A stretch of 16,260 nucleotides of DNA, taken from positions 1-16,260 of the forward strand of contig DNZD01000272.1 of NCBI GenBank assembly GCA_003504855.1, read 5' to 3'. Made by a program: the position numbers and the translations under genes. Shown one piece after another: positions 8,387-15,506 of the stretch (positions are counted from its first letter, which is position 1; each line of letters starts with the position of its first letter). Under the pieces are notes generated by a model. It did not search any database. It was not told the DNA's origin and worked only from the letters and a program-made list of their open reading frames with translations. The DNA is from Cytophagales bacterium (GTDB lineage: Bacteria; Bacteroidota; Bacteroidia; Cytophagales; Cyclobacteriaceae).

Positions 8387-9541
8387 ATGGATCTTACCCT
8401 GCTGTTTTCTCCGGTTGACGAAGCAGTTTACTCAACCATCACTTCCACTTCTTCGTTCTTCAAGAATATCCAATGCTATGGAGAGAAAATGCCCGATTAC
8501 AAAGGGGCCCATCTCGCCATCGTAGGCGTGAGTGAAACGAGAGGCGCCGGTCATCATGCAGGACAATGTCAGGCACCGGACGAAGTCCGCAAGAAACTCT
8601 ACCATCTGAAACGCGGTACTGGCAGCTACCGCATTGTAGACCTTGGAAATCTGAAGCCAGGTGTTGACCTCGACGAGACCTATGTACGCCTCAGTGAGGT
8701 GTGTCGCATGTTGTTGGAGGAAAATGTGCTGCCCATCATTATCGGCGGATCCCATGACCTCGACTATGGCCAGTATTGGGCTTATGAGCGAATGGAGAAG
8801 CTCATTAGCCTGCTCAATATCGATGCATTTCTGGATCTGGAAGACCGGCATGGTATCCAGCCGGATCGCCGCCATATCCATAAAATTCTTTTGCACGAGC
8901 CAAACTACCTGTTGAGTTACACCCACCTCGCTTATCAGAGCTATTTGATCGATCCTTCTTCCATTGGGGTTTTGGAAAAGCTTTATTTTGAGGCCTTCCG
9001 GGTAGGCCAAATGAGAACGAACCTCAGTGAAATGGAGCCGGCGATCCGTCAGGCAGACATGCTCACGTTTGATGTCACGGCTATTCGCTCATCGGATGCT
9101 CCGGGCAGCGACAGGGCGCAACCATTTGGTTTGAGCGGAGAAGATGCCTGCCAGATCGCCTGGTATGCGGGCACGAATGAGAAACTCAGTTCGTTTGGAA
9201 TTTACGGGTATAGTCCTGACGTCGACGACAACCACCACAAAACGGCGAGTGTTATTGCTACCATGACGTGGTATTTTATTGAGGGATTCTATCATCGCAA
9301 GAATGAGCAGGGCTTCCGCAGCAATGACTTTACAAAATATACAGTGGCGATGCCGGTAGAACCCGAATTGCTTGTCTTTTACAAGAGCCGCTTCACCGAG
9401 CGATGGTGGATGGAGGTGCCCAGACCAGGAGCTGCCACCTATGCCCGCAACAGCATTGTGCCCTGCAGCTACAGTGATTACCAGGCGGCCACGCGCGGTG
9501 ACATACCAGACCGGTACATCAGTGCGCTTTCGAAGTTATAA
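8387..9541 (+). CDS. Arginase/formimidoylglutamase-family protein with degenerate metal site
   Basis: 384 residues, longer than the usual 300-320 of ureohydrolases because of an extra C-terminal part (from about 305) with FTERWWMEVPRPG. The fold assignment rests on three aligned motifs: GGSHD (120-124) for the classical GGxHD, IDAFLD (145-150) for DAHxD, and FDVTAIRSSDAPG for FDVDALDPxxAPG. Against arginase I, H123, D146, D150 and D229 are kept, but the His of DAHxD is F148, the second Asp of FDxD is T231, and the usual ExNP glutamate is replaced in GYSP (274-277). The kept residues are those of the Mn-A site; both Mn-B-specific ligands are missing. Annotation pipelines would probably call it formimidoylglutamase, but hydrolysis of guanidino or formimidoyl groups is doubtful. 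No histidine-degradation genes are nearby. Its stop codon directly abuts that of the convergent psd gene. Confidence 0.82.
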   Translation: MDLTLLFSPVDEAVYSTITSTSSFFKNIQCYGEKMPDYKGAHLAIVGVSETRGAGHHAGQCQAPDEVRKKLYHLKRGTGSYRIVDLGNLKPGVDLDETYVRLSEVCRMLLEENVLPIIIGGSHDLDYGQYWAYERMEKLISLLNIDAFLDLEDRHGIQPDRRHIHKILLHEPNYLLSYTHLAYQSYLIDPSSIGVLEKLYFEAFRVGQMRTNLSEMEPAIRQADMLTFDVTAIRSSDAPGSDRAQPFGLSGEDACQIAWYAGTNEKLSSFGIYGYSPDVDDNHHKTASVIATMTWYFIEGFYHRKNEQGFRSNDFTKYTVAMPVEPELLVFYKSRFTERWWMEVPRPGAATYARNSIVPCSYSDYQAATRGDIPDRYISALSKL

Positions 9542-10201
9542 CTAAGGAAGTTCTGCGATTATAGTTCTGCCGCCTTTCGTAACCTGATCCATGGTCACCA
9601 ACACCTTGGCGTCGAGGGGAAGATAGATGTCTACGCGCGAGCCGAATTTGATAAAGCCAAACTCCTGACCCTGCTCGAACTGTTGCCCTTCAGCGACATA
9701 ACATTTGATGCGTCGGGCCAGCGCGCCTGCAATCTGTCGGAATAACACTTCGGTCCCGTTTTTCATTTTAGCTACTACCGTGGTACGTTCATTCTCTGTA
9801 CTGGATTTCGGATGCCAGGCCACGAGGTATTTGCCAGGGTGGTATTTGTAATAGCTGATGGTTCCACCTACCGGCATGCGATTAACATGCACGTTGACAG
9901 GTGACATGAAGATGGAAATTTGTTTCCTTTTTGATTTGAGGTATTCGGTTTCGTTCGTTTCCTCGATTACCACCACTTTGCCATCTGCCGGCGCCAGTAC
10001 CTGTTTTTCATTCCGGTTAATGGTAAAAACCGGGCTTCTGAAAAATTGGAGAATGATCAGGTAAAACCCTACGCTGATACCAATAATTATGTTTTGCAAC
10101 ACCGTCGCATCAGGCATGGCGTAGGCGATGCCGGCATTAAGGCCGAATAATAAAACCAGCAGTACAAATAGGAGGGTTCTTCCTTCCGGATGAATGGTCA
10201 T
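9542..10201 (-). CDS. psd: Phosphatidylserine decarboxylase, short pyruvoyl-type family protein
   Basis: 219 residues on the minus strand. The family converts phosphatidylserine to phosphatidylethanolamine at the membrane. Two hydrophobic segments are seen near the N-terminus (about 9-27 and 36-54). Conserved features follow: APADGKV (70-76), FMSPVNVHVNR (98-108), HPGKY (121-125), and the autocleavage site FGSRVD, where cleavage between G187 and S188 would create the pyruvoyl group on S188. The short single-chain layout is the type common in Bacteroidota and archaea. No base separates its stop from the convergent arginase-like gene. Its ATG at 10201 is preceded by two hairpins and a possible -7 box. 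A distant phosphatidylserine synthase gene would be expected but is not in the window. Confidence 0.9.
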   Translation of the reverse strand: MTIHPEGRTLLFVLLVLLFGLNAGIAYAMPDATVLQNIIIGISVGFYLIILQFFRSPVFTINRNEKQVLAPADGKVVVIEETNETEYLKSKRKQISIFMSPVNVHVNRMPVGGTISYYKYHPGKYLVAWHPKSSTENERTTVVAKMKNGTEVLFRQIAGALARRIKCYVAEGQQFEQGQEFGFIKFGSRVDIYLPLDAKVLVTMDQVTKGGRTIIAELP

Positions 10202-10217
10202 AGGGCGTATAAATAAA

Positions 10218-10243
10218 TGATCCCGACAGTAATGCCGGGATCA
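10218..10243 (-). terminator. Hairpin downstream of glutamate dehydrogenase (second of two)
   Basis: TGATCCCG (10218-10225) and CGGGATCA (10236-10243) form a perfect eight-base stem with a ten-base loop. Read on the minus strand, the stem is followed by ATTTATTTAT. It could end gdh transcripts, or form part of the psd 5' leader. Confidence 0.55.
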
Positions 10244-10249
10244 AAAGTA
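10242..10249 (-). promoter_or_regulatory. Candidate -7 promoter box for psd
   Basis: On the minus strand this reads TACTTTTG, an exact TAnnTTTG match, 40 bases upstream of the psd ATG and between the two hairpins. No clear -33 element is seen, so support is limited. Confidence 0.35.
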
Positions 10250-10266
10250 AGCATCAAAATGCTTAC
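10247..10266 (-). terminator. Hairpin downstream of glutamate dehydrogenase (first of two)
   Basis: GTAAGCAT (10247-10254) and ATGCTTAC (10259-10266) form a perfect eight-base stem with a four-base loop, followed on the minus strand by TTTT. It lies 22 bases after the gdh stop and is a plausible short intrinsic terminator. Confidence 0.55.
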
Positions 10267-10288
10267 GCAGGCTATTCTGAGGTCTGAA

Positions 10289-11563
10289 TTAGTAACCGCC
10301 GCGATATTTATAGGTTTTGGCCACCTTGTCGATGGCCACCATATAAGCTGCGATACGCATGGAAACCTTGTACTCCATAGCTACACGGTACACGTTGTCG
10401 AAGGCATCTTTCATGATCCGGTCACTACGACGGTTTACCCGTTCTGCCGTCCACTTATATCCGAGGCGGTTCTGTACCCACTCGAAATAAGATACCGTTA
10501 CCCCACCTGCATTGGCAAGAATGTCGGGCACTACGCTGATTCCTTTGTCATAGATGATGCTGTCGGCTTTTGATGAAGTAGGTCCGTTGGCGCCTTCCAC
10601 AATCAATTTGGCCTGGATCTTGGCTGCGTTGCTTACCGTTATTACATCTTCTGTGGCGGCGGGCACCAACACTTCTACCGGCAAGGTGAGGAGGTCAGCA
10701 CCTGGAATTTTTTGAGCTTCTGCATAACCCTCCAATGAGCCTTTGTTACCGTCGCGGTATTGCACCGCTTTGGCGATATCGATACCAGACTCATTATAGT
10801 AAGCACCGGAGATATCGCTGATGGCAACCACCTTGAGTCCGCGCTCTTCAAGGAGGCGGGCCGCCCACATACCAACGTTACCAAATCCCTGAACGGCACA
10901 GGTAGCGTTGTATGGGTTGATTTTCAGTTTTCCCATGGCAGCCAGGGTGGCTACCATCACACCACGACCGGTTGCTTCAGTGCGGCCAAGTGATCCACCC
11001 AATACAATGGGCTTACCAGTTACCACCGCATTGACGGTCATGCCTTGCGTGCGGGAATACTCGTCCATGAGCCAAGCCATCTCGCGGGGGCCTGTACCCA
11101 TGTCAGGCGCAGGAATATCTTTGTCGGCTCCGAAAATATCAATCATCGCCAGTGTGTACGCGCGCATGAGGCGCTCGATTTCCCCGGCGGACATTTCACG
11201 CGGATTGCAGTTCACACCACCCTTGGCACCGCCGTATGGGATGTCAACTACCGCGCACTTCCACGTCATCCACGCGGCCAGTGCTTTTACTTCGTCCAGG
11301 TTAACGTGCGTGTCGAAACGAATACCTCCTTTCGAAGGGCCGAGAATTGTGGAGTGAATTACGCGATAGCCTTCGAATACCCGAATGCTGCCGTCGTCCA
11401 TGGTTACCGGAAGTGAAACGATCACCTGCCGGGCCGGGACTTTCAGTACGTTGTAGATCTGTTCTTCCAGGCCAAGAATCTGGGAGGCTGTCTGGAAGCG
11501 GGACATCATTGCCTCAAAGGGATTCTCCTTGTCCAATAAAGGAGCGGGTTCGATATATGCCAT
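10289..11563 (-). CDS. gdhA: Glutamate dehydrogenase (Glu/Leu/Phe/Val dehydrogenase family)
   Basis: 424 residues on the minus strand, the length of the small hexameric class. It should interconvert glutamate and 2-oxoglutarate plus ammonia in the cytosol. The active-site region is clear: GPSKGG (75-80) with K78, WKCAVVDIPYGGAKGGV with K102 and K114, and PAPDMGT with the catalytic D154. The Rossmann motif is GFGNVG (226-231). An Asp (D250 in AISD) at the end of the second beta strand suggests NAD(H) rather than NADP(H), which is inference. The ATG at 11563 is supported by the family-typical N-terminus. It has its own -7 box and two hairpins downstream, so it looks like an independent unit between cdsA and psd. 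Confidence 0.92.
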   Translation of the reverse strand: MAYIEPAPLLDKENPFEAMMSRFQTASQILGLEEQIYNVLKVPARQVIVSLPVTMDDGSIRVFEGYRVIHSTILGPSKGGIRFDTHVNLDEVKALAAWMTWKCAVVDIPYGGAKGGVNCNPREMSAGEIERLMRAYTLAMIDIFGADKDIPAPDMGTGPREMAWLMDEYSRTQGMTVNAVVTGKPIVLGGSLGRTEATGRGVMVATLAAMGKLKINPYNATCAVQGFGNVGMWAARLLEERGLKVVAISDISGAYYNESGIDIAKAVQYRDGNKGSLEGYAEAQKIPGADLLTLPVEVLVPAATEDVITVSNAAKIQAKLIVEGANGPTSSKADSIIYDKGISVVPDILANAGGVTVSYFEWVQNRLGYKWTAERVNRRSDRIMKDAFDNVYRVAMEYKVSMRIAAYMVAIDKVAKTYKYRGGY

Positions 11564-11641
11564 TGGTTACCTGTTTTTAGAAGTCGAAGTATACTTTTTC
11601 CTGTCCGTCTTTCTGCCGGAAAGCTAATCCGAAAACGGTTG

Positions 11642-11649
11642 CAAAGATA
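11642..11649 (-). promoter_or_regulatory. Candidate -7 promoter box for glutamate dehydrogenase
   Basis: On the minus strand this reads TATCTTTG, an exact TAnnTTTG match in an A/T-rich setting, 78 bases upstream of the gdh ATG. The -33 element is not convincing. Confidence 0.55.
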
Positions 11650-11781
11650 TATAATTTAGTCATTTAAGGGTGTAAAACGACGTGTACTTAGCGACCGGAA
11701 TAAATTAAGGAGAACCCCCTGAAACCCGGTATTTTATTAGGTGTTCAGAGCGGTATCCCGGGTGTAATTCTGCCGTCCAGG

Positions 11782-12609
11782 TCAGAAAATCTCCAGAAAA
11801 GCAACGATGAAAGGAGCGGAAATCAGCAGGCCGTCAAACCGATCGAGGAAGCCGCCGTGACCAGGAAGAATACTGCCGGAGTCTTTGATTTCAATGCTCC
11901 GCTTGAGCAGCGATTCGATCAGGTCGCCATAGATGCCACCAACGATAATAATGGCAGCAACGCAGTACCATTGCCAGGGGGCAAGTACGGAGAAATAAAG
12001 TTGCATGATGAAAGCAAACACGAAAGCCAGCACGGCCCCACCCAATGCGCCTTCCCATGACTTCTTGGGAGAGATGCGCTCAAAGAGCTTGCGCCGACCA
12101 AACAGCGTGCCGGCAATGTAGGCGCCGGTATCACTCGCCCACAGAATAAAAAGACAACCAAATATGATTTCGAAATTATAGGTACCACTTTCAAAGGCGG
12201 CAATATTCAATAATGCGTATGGCATGGCCACATAGAAAATGCCGAGAAAAGTGTAAGCGATGTTGGTGAAAGGCTTTCGCTCAAATTTCTTATAGAGCTT
12301 GATCATGTACACGCAGCTCACTAACGGAAATATCAGGAAATAGTACCGGTAAGAGATGTCTTTGTGTTCGATCAGAAAGGAAAGCGTGAAGATGATCATT
12401 CCACAGATGGTACCGAACGTACGCTGGACCACCATCCCATCCAGTCCGGCAAGTCCATAAAACTCCCAAAGGGTCATCAACGCAATAAAGAAAAACACAG
12501 CGAAGTAGGTCCATTCATTGTACACTACACCCCCGATAATGACGGCGGCGCCAAAGAGGGCCGTAATGATGCGTTGTGCGAGATTGCTATAATTCTTGAG
12601 TAAAGCCAC
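11782..12609 (-). CDS. cdsA: Phosphatidate cytidylyltransferase (CDP-diacylglycerol synthase)
   Basis: 275 residues from the chosen start. It makes CDP-diacylglycerol from CTP and phosphatidic acid in the inner membrane, the branch point for phospholipids. Many hydrophobic segments cover most of the length. The C-terminal family signature is complete (about 233-259): SLLKRSIEIKDSGSILPGHG followed by GFLDRFD, with the metal-binding Asp residues. The start is uncertain. The frame extends upstream to a TTG at 12654, but the family N-terminus (KNYSNLAQRIITALFG) begins about 20 residues later; the GTG at 12609 fits best. With that start the gene overlaps the end of the CPBP gene by 23 bases, so the two are co-transcribed and probably translationally coupled. 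Confidence 0.9.
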   Translation of the reverse strand: MALLKNYSNLAQRIITALFGAAVIIGGVVYNEWTYFAVFFFIALMTLWEFYGLAGLDGMVVQRTFGTICGMIIFTLSFLIEHKDISYRYYFLIFPLVSCVYMIKLYKKFERKPFTNIAYTFLGIFYVAMPYALLNIAAFESGTYNFEIIFGCLFILWASDTGAYIAGTLFGRRKLFERISPKKSWEGALGGAVLAFVFAFIMQLYFSVLAPWQWYCVAAIIIVGGIYGDLIESLLKRSIEIKDSGSILPGHGGFLDRFDGLLISAPFIVAFLEIF

Positions 12610-13528
12610 GAATAGAAGTTGAGCGTGAAAGGAAATAGTTCTTATAAAATACAAACAAGACCCCCGTCAGCACAATGGCAATGGCAACCATTTTCCAGGG
12701 TGCGCTTTCGGTGGACTCAATATCAGTGGAAATAATGCCCTGCTGGTACAAGTAGAGCCCAATCACCTGAATTCCGTTGTTGAGAAAATGAGCGAGTATG
12801 GGTACCCAAAGATTGCCACTCCAGTAATACAGGTAACCAAGGAATGCCCCCAGCAATACGCGCGGGAAAAATCCGAGGAACTGAAGGTGAAATGCACTAA
12901 AGAAGATGGCGGTTAGCCATATAGCCAGGTGAGGGTTGCGCACAGCGCGCGTCATTTCGTTCTGGATCAATCCACGAAACACAAACTCTTCACCGAATGC
13001 CGCGATTACCGCCACCACGAGCAGCGTCACGGCAAATGATGACGGCGTTAAGTTGGCGGTGATGGCTTTAATGATGTTGGCAGCGAGGTTTTCGGTACTG
13101 CGTACCCAGTTGCCAAATGCGGCCATTGATTCCGGGAATTCTATATTCATGTTCCACTCCACCACCGGTGAAATGGCAACTGCAACCCCTATAACGCCGG
13201 CGGCGACCGCCGGGATCACTACCAGCCAGGAAGGTTCGTTGTAGAAAAATGACGAAATTTTTTTTCGCTCAGACTGGTACAAATAGAATACCGGCAGAAG
13301 AATCAGGCCAACGGTCGAGGCAATACCTTGTGATAACAATATGGCGTACTTAATCTCGGGATGACCGAGGGGATCGGACATGTGCGTAAGAAAATCAGCG
13401 CCGTACAGGAGTGAGGCTACGCCTACACCAAAAAATGGCCCGACCAGGACAAAGCCAATCAGCACCATAGACAATATTCTCAGGAGCGAGATGAGTGGAG
13501 GTCTGTCTGAAACCAAATTGGAGGGCAT
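12587..13528 (-). CDS. CPBP-family intramembrane glutamic endopeptidase-like protein
   Basis: 313 residues with about eight hydrophobic segments. The CPBP (CAAX protease/bacteriocin-processing, Abi) family motifs are present in order: EEFVFRG (180-186, the EExxxR motif), FSAFH (210-214, FxxxH) and HFLNN (247-251, HxxxN). These residues form the presumed active site of membrane proteases of this class; the substrate is unknown. The frame extends to a TTG at 13558, but the ATG at 13528 is preferred because it avoids the divergent dusB promoter. It precedes cdsA with a 23-base overlap. The family is widespread in Bacteroidota and its role there is mostly undefined. Confidence 0.85.
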   Translation of the reverse strand: MPSNLVSDRPPLISLLRILSMVLIGFVLVGPFFGVGVASLLYGADFLTHMSDPLGHPEIKYAILLSQGIASTVGLILLPVFYLYQSERKKISSFFYNEPSWLVVIPAVAAGVIGVAVAISPVVEWNMNIEFPESMAAFGNWVRSTENLAANIIKAITANLTPSSFAVTLLVVAVIAAFGEEFVFRGLIQNEMTRAVRNPHLAIWLTAIFFSAFHLQFLGFFPRVLLGAFLGYLYYWSGNLWVPILAHFLNNGIQVIGLYLYQQGIISTDIESTESAPWKMVAIAIVLTGVLFVFYKNYFLSRSTSIRGFTQEL

Positions 13529-13543
13529 GTGTCTGCTTTTGGC

Positions 13544-13551
13544 TATTTTTG
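13544..13551 (+). promoter_or_regulatory. Candidate -7 promoter box for dusB
   Basis: TATTTTTG matches TAnnTTTG exactly. A TTG at 13518-13520 lies 23 bases upstream, slightly further than the usual 19-21. Transcription would start near 13558, 46 bases before the dusB ATG. Confidence 0.5.
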
Positions 13552-13568
13552 CGGGCAAATATGGCGAA

Positions 13569-13598
13569 TTATTGCGTTTTGAAGACGCATCGCAATAA
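13569..13598 (+). repeat. Inverted repeat in the dusB leader
   Basis: TTATTGCG (13569-13576) pairs perfectly with CGCAATAA (13591-13598), ending five bases before the dusB ATG. A smaller alternative stem, TGCGT (13573-13577) with ACGCA (13585-13589), uses some of the same bases. Both would lie in the dusB mRNA leader. Confidence 0.5.
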
Positions 13599-13603
13599 CC
13601 TCA

Positions 13604-14599
13604 ATGGTAAAGATCGGAAATATTGAATTGGGTGATTTCCCCTTGCTGCTGGCTCCCATGGAGGATGTCAGTGATCCGCCATTCCGTGCGGTGTGCAAGT
13701 CGGGCGGTGCCGATCTCATGTACACCGAGTTTATTTCTTCTGAGGGGCTTATCCGCCATGCTGCCAAAAGCAGGCAAAAGTTGGATATTTTTGAATACGA
13801 GCGGCCTATCGGTATTCAGCTTTTCGGAGGTGATATCGGCAACATGGTTGGCTCTGCTGAAATCGCCTCAGCGGCTGGTCCTGATTTGATTGATATTAAC
13901 TATGGCTGTCCGGTAAAAGCGGTGGCCTGCCGGGGAGCTGGTGCTGCGCTGCTGCAGGATATTCCCAAGATGGTGAAGATGACTGCTGAAATAGTGAAGT
14001 GCACCCACTTGCCTGTCACGGTTAAGACCCGGTTGGGCTGGGATGAAAAAACAAAGAATGTAACAGAGGTGGCAGAGCGCCTGCAGGACATCGGCATCCA
14101 GGCACTCACCGTGCATGGCAGGACGCGCGTACAGATGTACAAGGGAGAAGCGGACTGGACATTGATCGGAGAAATAAAAAACAACCCAAGAATCAAGATC
14201 CCCATTTTCGGCAATGGCGATATAGACTCTCCACAAAAGGCCATTGAATACAAAAACAAGTACGGTGTTGATGGTATCATGATCGGCCGCGCCGCCATTG
14301 GTTCTCCCTGGGTCTTCCGGGAGATCAAACACTTCCGTGAAACAGGTACCCTGTTGTCACCACCAACCCTGGCACAACGCGTTCAGGTATGTCGAGAACA
14401 TGTAGACTTCTCTATTCGCTGGAAGGGCGATCGCCTGGGTGTTTTCGAAATGCGCCGTCATTATTCCAATTATTTTAAAGGGCTTGCTGACTTTAAGCCT
14501 TATCGTACCCGGCTCGTGACCGCTGATACGGAAGCAGAAGTACACGCCATCCTGGATGAGATTCTTGAACTTTTTGATACGCAGGCAGCGTTAGCCTGA
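13604..14599 (+). CDS. dusB: tRNA-dihydrouridine synthase, DusB type
   Basis: 331-residue FMN-dependent TIM-barrel enzyme that reduces specific uridines in tRNA to dihydrouridine using NADPH. Typical motifs appear in order: LAPMEDVSDPPFR (16-28), IQLFGG (71-76), INYGCPVKAVACRGAGAALL with the predicted catalytic C102, VKTRLGWD (140-147), TVHGRT, the GNGDI strand and IGRAAIGSPW, which bind FMN. Length and motif spacing fit the bacterial DusB/NifR3 group. The ATG at 13604 is preceded by a hairpin and a -7 box. It is divergent from the CPBP gene and begins a tight run: the transporter gene follows ten bases after its stop. Confidence 0.93.
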   Translation: MVKIGNIELGDFPLLLAPMEDVSDPPFRAVCKSGGADLMYTEFISSEGLIRHAAKSRQKLDIFEYERPIGIQLFGGDIGNMVGSAEIASAAGPDLIDINYGCPVKAVACRGAGAALLQDIPKMVKMTAEIVKCTHLPVTVKTRLGWDEKTKNVTEVAERLQDIGIQALTVHGRTRVQMYKGEADWTLIGEIKNNPRIKIPIFGNGDIDSPQKAIEYKNKYGVDGIMIGRAAIGSPWVFREIKHFRETGTLLSPPTLAQRVQVCREHVDFSIRWKGDRLGVFEMRRHYSNYFKGLADFKPYRTRLVTADTEAEVHAILDEILELFDTQAALA

Positions 14600-14609
14600 T
14601 CTAAAGACT

Positions 14610-15494
14610 TTGGAAAACAAAAACTCACCGCTTTCTATAGCCCTGCTCCTGGTGTTGGCCCTGATCTGGGGAACCTCGTTTATCCTGATGAAAAGAGGAC
14701 TCGTGGTTTTTCCGCCAGGCGAAGTAGCAGCATTGCGCGTGATGATTGCCGGGCTGATCTTATTGCCGATGGCCCTGGTGAAAGCGAAAGAAGTAAAGTT
14801 GACGCACCTGAGTAATCTCTTTTTGTCTGGCTTGATGGGGGTATTTATCCCTGCCTTTCTGTTCACTGCCGCGCAACAACATATTGATTCTTCCGTGGCT
14901 GGAATCCTGAACACCTTGTCACCATTATGGACAATGATTATGGGTGCTCTCTTTTTCCGGATGACGTTTACCCGGGCCGCCGTGTTTGGCATCCTCATAG
15001 GATTGGTTGGAACGGTGATTCTCATGCTCTCCCGAAGTCATGGCAACTTTGGAGCTGTCAATTGGTATGCTTTGTTAATTGTTCTGGCTTGTGCGTTTTA
15101 CGGGTTCAATTTGAATTTTATCAAATTCAACATCACCACCCTGGGATCGCTTACCATCACCAGTGTTTCGGTTGCCCTCGTTGGTCCCCTGGGAGTGATC
15201 TACCTTTTTGGCTTCACCGATTTTATGCATACCCTGAACCACGTACCCGGTGCATGGACAGCCCTCGGCTACATTGCACTGCTGGCGTTGATGAGTACCG
15301 CTGTAGCCGTCACCATCTTTAATAAACTGGTGAAAATGACAACACCACTCTTTGCGAGTTCAGTGACGTACATCATGCCCCTCGTTTCGGTGATGTGGGG
15401 TGTGTTGGATCATGAGCAATTGTATGTCGGGCACTTCATTGGCATGGCTGCTATTCTGGCTGGTGTCTATATTGCCAACCGGAAATGGAGTTAA
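14610..15494 (+). CDS. EamA-family (drug/metabolite) transporter
   Basis: 294 residues, about ten membrane segments in two related EamA halves, the standard layout of the DMT superfamily (RhaT/YdcZ-like exporters). Typical features include the first-helix LALIWGTSFILMKRG (16-30), the PPGEVAALR loop and the end of the first half VGTVILMLSR; the second half ends with YVGHFIGMAAILAGVYIANR. The substrate cannot be read from the sequence; such proteins often export amino acids or other metabolites. Translation begins at a TTG, ten bases after the dusB stop; no ATG gives a complete first helix. The next gene begins 12 bases after its stop, so dusB, this gene and the oxidoreductase form one transcription unit. 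Confidence 0.88.
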   Translation: MENKNSPLSIALLLVLALIWGTSFILMKRGLVVFPPGEVAALRVMIAGLILLPMALVKAKEVKLTHLSNLFLSGLMGVFIPAFLFTAAQQHIDSSVAGILNTLSPLWTMIMGALFFRMTFTRAAVFGILIGLVGTVILMLSRSHGNFGAVNWYALLIVLACAFYGFNLNFIKFNITTLGSLTITSVSVALVGPLGVIYLFGFTDFMHTLNHVPGAWTALGYIALLALMSTAVAVTIFNKLVKMTTPLFASSVTYIMPLVSVMWGVLDHEQLYVGHFIGMAAILAGVYIANRKWS

Positions 15495-15506
15495 TCCTCC
15501 ATTGTT

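Noticed and set aside
8381..8390. GCCACCATGG, a perfect vertebrate Kozak sequence, at the arginase-like start
   Set aside because: The surroundings are plainly bacterial and the right arm of an inverted repeat accounts for part of the word; coincidence.
10289..11580. Several plus-strand open frames of 70-150 codons opposite glutamate dehydrogenase
   Set aside because: They are shadows of the gdh coding sequence, with low-complexity or motif-free translations.
11720..11769. ACCCGG/CCGGGT inverted repeat between cdsA and gdh as a cdsA terminator
   Set aside because: Six-base stem with a loop of about 28 bases and no U-tract on the minus strand; not supported.
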